Below are positions 43,119 through 49,796 of a DNA stretch of 64,000 bases, piece after piece; position 1 is the stretch's first letter, and every line of letters begins with the position of its first letter. A model generated the notes under the pieces. That model ran no database searches and had not been told where the DNA came from. It saw only the letters and a list, made by a program, of their open reading frames with translations. Source of the DNA: Hanleya hanleyi (taxonomy: Eukaryota > Mollusca > Polyplacophora > Lepidopleurida > Hanleyidae). The DNA lies in assembly GCA_036873755.1 (NCBI GenBank), contig JAVTVY010047868.1, positions 124,001-188,000 on the forward strand, given 5' to 3'. The position numbers and the translations under genes were made by a program.

Positions 43119-43454
43119 ATGGACAAGCAACGACCGCCTCTGAACATTACGTTTCCCAAAACGCGCAAAGCGCAAGTGGGCTTTGTGGTGACATTTGTAA
43201 CCCTGCTGGGTGTGTTGTACGGCGGTGTGTTTTACGACGTCGTGTACCTCGTCTCTCTACTTAACCAACCTAGAACACCAACCGTGAGTGCCAGTCAAAC
43301 CCGTGGTCGAAACCACCCCATTCACCACCACACCGAGTATACAGTCCAGATCGACCTCCACACCAAGTATACAGTCCACATCGACCTCCACACCGAGTAT
43401 ACAGTCCACACCTACACCAAGTATTGCGGTGTCCAGTACGACCACCCACAGTGA
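43119..43454 (+). CDS. Single-pass membrane protein with Thr/Ser-rich region (frame uncertain)
   Basis: ATG 43119 gives MDKQRPPLNITFPKTRKA followed by a ~25-residue hydrophobic segment (VGFVVTFVTLLGVLYGGVF), so a membrane protein with a short cytosolic N-terminus. After ~43285 this frame becomes His/Tyr-rich and ends at 43454, while the +1 frame (43288-43665) encodes a Thr/Ser/Pro-rich stalk with three 10-residue repeats (TPSIQSTSTS type, 30-bp DNA period). The stalk looks more natural, so a one-base frameshift near 43285 is likely, but that frame overlaps the ATPase start. An upstream ATG at 43104 opens only 12 codons. A glycoprotein-like virion or entry role is possible but unproven. Confidence 0.5.
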   Translation: MDKQRPPLNITFPKTRKAQVGFVVTFVTLLGVLYGGVFYDVVYLVSLLNQPRTPTVSASQTRGRNHPIHHHTEYTVQIDLHTKYTVHIDLHTEYTVHTYTKYCGVQYDHPQ

Positions 43455-43559
43455 GCGTCCGTCGACAACGGTACCAAAGCTCGACGCATCGACGACCGCA
43501 GTTCACTCGTACCAAATTTACAAGAGCGGGTTACCACGACAGCGGATAGACCTCCAACC

Positions 43560-44168
43560 ATGGACCCTCGGTGGCAACATCCCTTCACCTGCGTCATCGC
43601 AGGACCGACGGGTTCCGGCAAAACGCACTTCGTCAGGAAGCTCCTCCAACACTCCGACAGCATGATCACCCCACCCATTGCCCGAGTCGTGTGGTGTTAC
43701 GGAGAATGGCAAGCGGCGTATGCAGCAATGCCCCACATCACCTTCGTGGAAGGGTTACTCAACTTGGCCGATTTGGAACCGGACACCTTGGTGGTTCTGG
43801 ATGATCTCATGGCGGAAACGGATGCCCGGGTCACCCAACTCTTTACGAAAGGCAGCCGTCATCGACGGTTGAGCATCATCTATATCGTCCAGAATCTGTT
43901 CAGTAAAAACAAAGAACATCGGAACATCAGCTTAAATGGCCACTACCTGGTGATCTTCAAAAACCCGAGAGATACCACTCAACTGCTGCACCTGGCGAGA
44001 CAGATGTACCCTGGACGTACTGCGTTTGCGTTGGAAGCCTTTAAAGATGCCACAACTCCTCAGTATGGGTATATGCTTTTCGACCTGAAGCAAACCACCC
44101 CTGACCACCTTCGACTACGGACCGGTATCTTTCCCGGAGAGACCCACCACGTGTACATGCAAAAATAA
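43560..44168 (+). CDS. FtsK/HerA-type genome-packaging ATPase
   Basis: ATG 43560 in CAACCATGG. 202 residues, intact. Walker A GPTGSGKT at residues ~15-22, Walker B TLVVLDDLM at ~76-84, a sensor-like SIIYIVQNLF at ~106-115 and a conserved RDTTQLLHLARQMYPG block. This is the A32-like packaging ATPase of Polintons, adintoviruses and relatives, which pumps DNA into preformed capsids. Length and motifs are typical for the family. It lies between the membrane protein and the small virion proteins, as in other Polintons. Missing from element 1 by deletion. Confidence 0.92.
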   Translation: MDPRWQHPFTCVIAGPTGSGKTHFVRKLLQHSDSMITPPIARVVWCYGEWQAAYAAMPHITFVEGLLNLADLEPDTLVVLDDLMAETDARVTQLFTKGSRHRRLSIIYIVQNLFSKNKEHRNISLNGHYLVIFKNPRDTTQLLHLARQMYPGRTAFALEAFKDATTPQYGYMLFDLKQTTPDHLRLRTGIFPGETHHVYMQK

Positions 44169-44173
44169 TGTAA

Positions 44174-44283
44174 ACACACCCACAGTGGCTCCCCCGGCTG
44201 GGGTGTGTATGTGACGATGGGGATAATCAAATATATAGAACACACCCTCCTTGTTTATGTTGTCTTTGTTGACCCGTAATAAA
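44174..44283 (+). terminator. Hairpin and poly(A) signal after the ATPase
   Basis: Stem ACACACCC/GGGTGTGT (44174-44181 / 44201-44208) with a GGCTCCCCC loop side, then GATGGGGATAAT and AATAAA at 44278-44283. Homologous to the element 1 structure at 21047-21097 (minus). Confidence 0.6.
44231..44237 (+). promoter_or_regulatory. TATA-like box of the 44319 gene
   Basis: ATATATA 82 nt before the ATG at 44319; weaker than the other boxes. Confidence 0.35.
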
Positions 44284-44318
44284 AAGGGTAGGATTGGAGG
44301 TTCTAGCATTAGTTGTAC

Positions 44319-44663
44319 ATGATGTCTGCTCGAGTACGGAAGCACGCTCCGACGCTCCGTGTATTGAAGACGGCCCCACCCGAGTTAGTCCGAACCATTG
44401 TACGCGGCGCAGACCCTGCTCTCGTGTGCTGTCTGTGTGAGATTGGCCTCAATATCTTAAAAGGCAACGTGCCACTGACTCCGGCTCAGAAGGCGAAGTT
44501 GGTCAAGCATAAGACAGGTCTGCGAACCTTAGTCCAGAAGCGAGTCTCTCAAACACAAAAGAAGAAGGTGTTACAGAAAGGAGGCTTTCTCGGGGCCATT
44601 TTAGCACCGTTGGCCGCTTCCGTGTTGGGTCCAGTATTGGGTGGACTGTTCGGCCGACAATGA
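44319..44663 (+). CDS. Small basic virion-type protein with hydrophobic Gly-rich C-terminus
   Basis: Start ATG 44319 or 44322 (ATGATG). About 114 residues. The N-terminal half is basic and helical (LRVLKTAPPELVRTIVRGAD, then LCEIGLNILKGNVPLTPAQK). The C-terminus is GGFLGAILAPLAASVLGPVL, a Gly/Ala/Leu amphipathic segment. The pattern A.P.L...I..GA...LV..L.E...NIL.GN..L...QK..L..... recurs in many Polintons and is compared with membrane-active adenovirus core or pVI-type peptides. Intact. The function, virion assembly or membrane disruption, is inferred. Confidence 0.65.
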   Translation: MMSARVRKHAPTLRVLKTAPPELVRTIVRGADPALVCCLCEIGLNILKGNVPLTPAQKAKLVKHKTGLRTLVQKRVSQTQKKKVLQKGGFLGAILAPLAASVLGPVLGGLFGRQ

Positions 44664-44679
44664 ACCACACAAAAAAAAA

Positions 44680-45498
44680 ATGGTCCTCGTCAAACCTCGG
44701 CTCCTTCAAAACCTCCAATCACCGTACCCCGTACCCTCTACGGTGAAGACGATAAACACACTCGATGAAGAGATGGGTCAGATCTTACAACGACCGGGGT
44801 TAAGCGACAGTGAGAAAGTACAACAGTACAATGAAACGCTTCAACGGTACATGACGTTCATGGACCAATACAACACCCTCTCTACCCCAACAGCACCACC
44901 ACCACCACGCGACACACCACCGACCTCAGCACCACACCAACAGAGGAGAGAGAGAGAGAGAATTAGGGTTTAACAGTCGCCATTACCAGGGGTACCACCT
45001 ACAGCCCCACAGTGGGTCGAAGACGAAGTCCTGAAGAGTGTACCTGCATCGTTCAAGAAACAAGCTGGCCTGGTATTACAACGGATGAAACGGAATCCTA
45101 ACATGACTTGGAATGATAAAGGTGAACTCCTGGTACAGAATCAGGTGGTCCCCGGTACCCACATGACGGATTTAGTGAATGACCTGATGCGTCAACGCAG
45201 GTCACACACGGATCCTCGAGGATGGGAGGTCTTCGCTCAAGGCTTGAAAGACATGCATGTACCACAGGAATTGGTGGGGAATCCCCACCGCTGGGCCTTT
45301 ATGCAATCACCCAGTCGTGCACGACGACAGACTCTACCTTGGGAAGACGAATGGAAACCGGAGTCACCCCCCAAATCACCACCACGGCGGGCACCTATTT
45401 TTTCACCCCTTTTACCACGCCAACCCCTGCAACCACCAAGAGCTAAGTCACCGCGACCATCACGACGATTAGCGCCCAAGGTCTGGGAGAAGTATTAA
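44680..45498 (+). pseudogene. Conserved Polinton protein with in-frame 33-bp insertion and stop
   Basis: ATG 44680 opens MVLVKPRLLQNLQSPYPVPS, then INTLDEEMGQILQRPGLSDS with EKVQQYNETLQRYM, a helical block conserved in Polintons. After a Pro/Thr linker, TAA at 44971 stops the frame. The same frame resumes and stays open to 45498 (QWVEDEVLKSVPASFKKQAG, WNDKGELLVQ, then a Pro/Arg-rich tail). The stop lies inside a 33-bp insertion flanked by AACAG repeats, so removal would keep the frame. Function unknown; its place between small virion proteins and penton suggests a structural or assembly role. Confidence 0.65.
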
Positions 45499-45500
45499 AA
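45493..45500 (+). promoter_or_regulatory. TATA-like box of penton overlapping the previous stop
   Basis: TATTAAAA includes the TAA stop at 45496-45498; penton ATG follows at 45535. Confidence 0.5.
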
Positions 45501-45534
45501 CCAACAGCAGCAGCAGCAGGAAAGCTCAGTCGTC

Positions 45535-46323
45535 ATGTTTGACCTCACCCTACCCAGTAACAGCTCGGCTGATGTGTTTCCTGACAACACCTTGACCAAA
45601 TACGTGACCCAGTTACCGCAACCGTTGCATTTACCTGGACGCTGGGAATGTGGACTCGTGGATATCCAATACCCTTACTCGTGGTACAACGTGCGAGCCA
45701 ATGAAGTATGGTACGAGGTGACCTACGAAGGACAAGAAACTCGACTCAAACTACCCGAAGGTCAATACGATACCCCCAAGGAGTTCATGGGTGGACTGAG
45801 AAGTCTGATGCATTATAAGTCTCTACGAGACGTCACGAATACTTCAAAACCCATCAAATCTTTCCCCTTCAAAAATCATGTGGACTTCGATTACAACGCA
45901 CACAACGACAAGGCCAATCTCACGCTCAGCCCCAACGTGAGTGTCGAACTCAGTCCTACCCTACAGCAAATGCTGGGTCTCCATCTACAGGGGTACGCTG
46001 GCCCCACCGGCGAGAGAGCCCACATCCCGATGGACATGCGTGGTGGTATGTATGGCCTGTACATCTACTCGGACGTGGTCGATGCACACATTGTCGGCGA
46101 CAGCAACGTACCTCTACTGCGCGTCTGCCCGATGAAAGGCACGTATGGAGCTCAAGTGACCCACAGTTTCAGGCATATCGTGTATCTACCGGTCAGTCAG
46201 ACCGATATTAGCTCCATCGTCATCGATATAAGAGACGACACCGGTCAACCGATTGCATTCGAGCGTGGGAAAGTGGTGCTGACAGTTCATTTCCGTCAAG
46301 TCCGAGCGGTTCACTTTGCATAA
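45535..46323 (+). CDS. Penton (minor capsid protein, single jelly-roll)
   Basis: ATG 45535 after CAGTCGTC. 262 residues, intact. Start FDLTLPSNSSADVFPDNTLT then YVTQLPQPLHLPGRWECGLV, the family hallmark of Polinton penton/PY proteins, followed by beta-rich sequence typical of a jelly roll. It forms pentamers at the capsid vertices. Its stop shares a base with the pX start (TAATG), so penton, pX, capsid and protease are packed like one operon-like block. The element 1 homologue lost its first ~36 residues to a deletion. Confidence 0.88.
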   Translation: MFDLTLPSNSSADVFPDNTLTKYVTQLPQPLHLPGRWECGLVDIQYPYSWYNVRANEVWYEVTYEGQETRLKLPEGQYDTPKEFMGGLRSLMHYKSLRDVTNTSKPIKSFPFKNHVDFDYNAHNDKANLTLSPNVSVELSPTLQQMLGLHLQGYAGPTGERAHIPMDMRGGMYGLYIYSDVVDAHIVGDSNVPLLRVCPMKGTYGAQVTHSFRHIVYLPVSQTDISSIVIDIRDDTGQPIAFERGKVVLTVHFRQVRAVHFA

Positions 46324-46727
46324 TGAAGGTGCCTTATCAATGCCATACAGCCAGTTACGTCGATCATTACACCAAACAGGCCGGGGGTAGCTTTCCTGTC
46401 TTTGCAGGTACACGCATGCAACGAGGACATGGGCTGGGGAACATACTCGGGAGCATCGTCAGAACGTTCCTGGCCTTGGTGACGCGTGGGGTCAAAGCGA
46501 TCGGCAAACAAGCGGTGCGCAGTGGACTGCAAGTCGCGGGTGATGTCTTGGGCGGTGCGGCACCCAAAGAAGCACTGACACGTCGAGCCAAAGAAGCGGG
46601 AGGCGTCTTGGTCACCAAAGCACAACGCACCATAGGGAATAAAAGACCTGCACCACCGAGACCACGCACCAGTCGACGACCGACCCAGCGACGACGCACA
46701 TCGAAGACCCAGGATATCTTTTCTTAA
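46323..46727 (+). CDS. Basic pX-like virion protein (element 2)
   Basis: 134 residues; ATG overlaps the penton stop by one base. Same layout as the element 1 copy: aromatic N-terminus, Gly-rich amphipathic core (GHGLGNILGSIVRTFLALV), helix rich in Ala/Lys, and an Arg-rich tail (RPRTSRRPTQRRRTSK) that could bind DNA. Both copies are open while most neighbours are broken, so the gene may simply be a small target. Role inferred from the family. Confidence 0.72.
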   Translation: MKVPYQCHTASYVDHYTKQAGGSFPVFAGTRMQRGHGLGNILGSIVRTFLALVTRGVKAIGKQAVRSGLQVAGDVLGGAAPKEALTRRAKEAGGVLVTKAQRTIGNKRPAPPRPRTSRRPTQRRRTSKTQDIFS

Positions 46728-46729
46728 AG

Positions 46730-48034
46730 ATGGCTTTCATCCATGCCGAGTCGTGTCCTTCTCCCAACAGTGAATTTGATTTATGGACCGTCCCACCTAC
46801 TCAGACCAGTGCCGAAGAGGGTCAATGGGTGGAACATCTGCCCCTTTCCAGCATTACAGCCACAGGGCCCATTGAATTCACCATCACCAACGCAGATACG
46901 ACCTACCTGGATTTAGCCCATACGTACCTATATGTGAAAGCTAAAATCACCAATAAAGATGGGTCAGTCCTCAAAGCAGATGCACCCGTGGGTCCAGTGA
47001 ATCTCTGGCTTCATTCGCTATTCCAGCAAATGGATATAGCCCTGAGTGATAAACTGGTGAGCGCCTCGACCAACACGTACCCGTACCGAGCCTACATCGA
47101 AACGCTGTTATCCTACGGGCGTGACGCTAAAAAGTCGTATTTGACAGCCCCGTTGTTCTACCGAGATACCCCAGGAAAGATGGAAGCGAGTCCTGATAAT
47201 GACGGCTATACGGAGAGTGTGGATGCCACAGCAGAGAGTCACTCGGTCGATATGATGGGACGTCTGCATGCGGACCTATTCATGCAGGACAGATACCTCT
47301 TGAATGGAGTACCTGTGAAAATACGACTAGTGCGTGCAACGCCTGCGTTTGCCTTGATGGCCCCGAATGAGGACCTCGAGTATAACATTGTCATCCAAGA
47401 GGCAAGTCTGTTTGTACGCAAAGTGAAACCGAGCCCAGGTGTACAGTTGGGGCACATCAGAGCCTTGGAGAAAAAACCAGCCCAGTACCCGATTCGACGA
47501 GTACAGACCAAGGTCTTTTCCGTTCCTAAAGGCAATATGATTGTCAATCAAGAAAACCTGTTCCTGGGGGATTTGCACAAGCGTTTAACCCTAGCCTGTG
47601 TGGAGAACGTCAGTTATAATGGGACTCTCTCGAGGAATCCGTTCAACCTAAAAGCGTTCAACATCAATTTCGTGGCCCTGCATGTGGATGGCCAACAGGT
47701 ACCGGCACGCCCCTTACAACCTAATTTCGGAACGGACAATTACATCCGGAGCTATCTGAACCTCTTCACAGCAACTGGCCAAATCAACCAAAACGAGGGA
47801 AATATGATCAGTCGAGACGATTTCGGCAGAGGGTACACATTGTTCTGTTTCGATCTGACTCCCACCTTAGACAACGATCATCAACTGAGTCTCGTCAAGA
47901 AAGGCAACTTACGCTTGGAACTGCATTTCGGGACATCTTTACCGAAAACCATCAATGTGATTTGCTACGCTGAGTTTGACAACATCATTCAAATCGATAA
48001 AAGCCGTAACGTCCTGTGTGACTTTGCCACCTAA
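46730..48034 (+). CDS. Major capsid protein (double jelly-roll)
   Basis: ATG 46730 two bases after the pX stop. 434 residues, fully open. Recognisable Polinton capsid segments: CPSPNSEFDLWTVPPTQTS, then the PIEFTITNADTTYLDLAHTY strand, ALSDKLVSASTNTYPYRAYI and YGTLSR-like SYNGTLSRNPFNLKAFN. Length is slightly below the usual range for the family (about 450-600). It forms the trimeric hexon-like capsomers. This copy lacks the 23-nt deletion of element 1. By eye the two copies are nearly identical, so they diverged recently. Confidence 0.93.
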   Translation: MAFIHAESCPSPNSEFDLWTVPPTQTSAEEGQWVEHLPLSSITATGPIEFTITNADTTYLDLAHTYLYVKAKITNKDGSVLKADAPVGPVNLWLHSLFQQMDIALSDKLVSASTNTYPYRAYIETLLSYGRDAKKSYLTAPLFYRDTPGKMEASPDNDGYTESVDATAESHSVDMMGRLHADLFMQDRYLLNGVPVKIRLVRATPAFALMAPNEDLEYNIVIQEASLFVRKVKPSPGVQLGHIRALEKKPAQYPIRRVQTKVFSVPKGNMIVNQENLFLGDLHKRLTLACVENVSYNGTLSRNPFNLKAFNINFVALHVDGQQVPARPLQPNFGTDNYIRSYLNLFTATGQINQNEGNMISRDDFGRGYTLFCFDLTPTLDNDHQLSLVKKGNLRLELHFGTSLPKTINVICYAEFDNIIQIDKSRNVLCDFAT

Positions 48035-48035
48035 C

Positions 48036-48508
48036 ATGGATACAGACCGGATACGCACCGTGCTGGAGAATGATCCAGGGACACGCATGGTCTTTCAAGG
48101 AGTGATCGCCCGAGGCGTGTTCCCATTAGACCGTGTGTATCCTGCTGCTTACGTCCTGAATACAGACCCGATGGATCGACCCGGTGAACACTGGGTGGCC
48201 GTGTACTTGACAGAAGAGCAGGGCGAATACTTTGATCCGTACGGCCTACCCCCCTCCATTCCGATTTAACAGACTTCATGGATCAAGGCACAGAGACGTG
48301 GTGTTGGAATACTAAAACGTTGCAAAGCTTGGACAGTATGGTGTGCGGACAATATTGCTTGTTTTACCTGTACCATCGATGTCGGGGAAGACCCTTATCT
48401 ACCATCGTCCACATGCTTGGCGAGTACCCCAAGGCCGAGGACCGAGATGTACTCGTATATGACTGGGCTGCCGTTCATTTCAATGTACAAGTCCCGTTCT
48501 GGGCTTAA
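48036..48508 (+). pseudogene. Adenain-like cysteine protease, element 2, frameshifted
   Basis: ATG 48036 one base after the capsid stop. The triad is complete: His in GEHWVAVYL, acidic residue in YFDPYG, Cys in VCGQYCLFYLYH. A one-base loss in the C-run near 48250 (CTACCCCCCTCC; element 1 has one more base) shifts the frame and gives a stop at 48267; the Cys-containing part is open in the other frame to TAA 48506. This lesion differs from the two in element 1. The protease would process capsid and core proteins. Confidence 0.85.
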
Positions 48509-48519
48509 ATTTTTTCACG

Positions 48520-48589
48520 TAAGGCCCGCTGTTCTGGGCTTCGGTTTTTCACGTGGTTGTTCTCACGTTGTTGTTGTTCACTGAATAAA
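48520..48589 (+). terminator. Short GGCCCGC..GGGCTT hairpin and poly(A) signal
   Basis: One AAGGCCCGCTGTTCTGGGCTT unit after the protease, then AATAAA at 48584-48589. Element 1 has three further perfect units in this place. Confidence 0.6.
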
Positions 48590-48639
48590 AAAAAAGAGAT
48601 TTCAATACCCTGTCTTGTGTGTTTTCTGTGTAGGCATGA

Positions 48640-49190
48640 ATGCCCAATATGGGGCATGTAGTGCGGTAGAGTACTCCTTCATGAGAGTTTTAAAATAAGA
48701 CATCACTCGACCAATCAGAACACTAGTTGCATACCTAGACCCCAAAACGTCTATTTCTATAGCCTTTGTCTACTGCGCATGCGCAGAATGACGTCAGTTT
48801 TACGTTTCAGCCATCCCGCGGGATGCTCCTTCATGACTGCTTTACATTGATACCTCATACGGCACCATAGGCCCACTAGGAGCTCCCCTCGACCTCAAAA
48901 CGGCTATTTCCATAATACGGCCCGTCTGCGCATGCGCAGAATGGTGACAACACCCTAGTCCAGTGCGCCTTCACGAGAGCTTCAAAATAAGACCTCACTC
49001 TACCCAATCGGGCCACTAGTGCTCCAGAGCTCAAAATGTTCATCCAGTATGCACCTATGCACAGAACCCGTATGACTGTATATACAAGCCTACCCGGTAC
49101 TTAAAAAAAAAAATTCATAGCTTTTCCCATCGTGTTCTACATGATCAACCTCACAGCCCATGGTAAAATCCACAAAAAACGACCACCCCC
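48640..49190 (-). repeat. Right terminal repeat remnant of Polinton 2
   Basis: Two ~150-bp units with CCCCAAAACGTCTATTTC, CTGCGCATGCGCAG (48773-48786, 48926-48939) and TACCTCA, then CCCATCGTGTTCTA. Homologous to 28700-29350 in element 1. The outer part with TTCCGCGG and terminal ACTACT is not found. Confidence 0.75.
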
Positions 49191-49796
49191 TAATACAAGC
49201 AAAATAGATGGAAATGTGCGATTCAGGGGAGATTACCTTTGCCTACAAGAGGAATTGGTCTAGACCGAGTTGTCTCCCTTGCGTCAGAGTGTACAGATGG
49301 GGCTGCCGTTTGAATGGAACTATTATCCGAGAAATTGGCCTTGGGCAGCCATTTTTCTTACACAAACAGACGGAAACAGACCTGTACGGATGATTTCCAC
49401 CCTTTTAAATCATCCGTACCAAACAAAATTATATCAAACTAATTCATTCATATACCACGGAAGACCACATGAAGGTCCCCCGATGAAGTCATGCTCTGTC
49501 GCTCAGCATACGTTTGACGAACGTTGTAATTTTTCTTTGTTTTTTTCAAATTACACAGAATGTAAACAATCAGGGGTGTAGCCAGGATTTTACTGTGGTT
49601 CGCCACAAGTCCAAAAGAACACATCAGAGGGTTCGCTGTATGGAAAAAGTTTGAAAACTGGGCTTCAGTTTGAAAAAGGGCATTTATATGAGAACAAATA
49701 TATTTCCGAAAGGGGGTTTCCCCGAACCTGGCTTCTGGGCTATAGCCCAGTCGGTACGTTTGGTATACGTCGCTAAAGGTCATCGCGTACATTGAC
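49191..49796. other. Junction region before PolB
   Basis: No gene. ORFs here lack domains. GGGGTGTAGCCAGGATTTT (49574) and CTGGCTTCTGGGCTATAGCCC (49730) look like generic repeat ends. The true PolB 5' end may be replaced here. Confidence 0.4.

Larger units (their letters stand above)
41061..49190 (+). mobile_element. Polinton/Maverick element 2 (about 8.1 kb)
   Basis: Left end AGTAGTATATAAG...CATTGACCTACTTATTTG resembles the right end of element 1 read inversely. Plus-strand genes: PC4-like B, integrase, membrane protein, ATPase, two small virion-type proteins, penton, pX, major capsid, protease, then a right TIR remnant (48640-49190) with the palindrome units. The PolB arm and PC4-like A are absent: the outer TIR joins directly to the PC4-like B promoter. 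The right end is not precisely placed and no target duplication is found, so the right boundary is approximate. Confidence 0.8.

Noticed and set aside
43257..43515. Minus-strand Cys/Gly-rich frames
   Set aside because: Shadow of the 30-bp repeats in the membrane-protein gene; the opposite strand has the TM segment and promoter.
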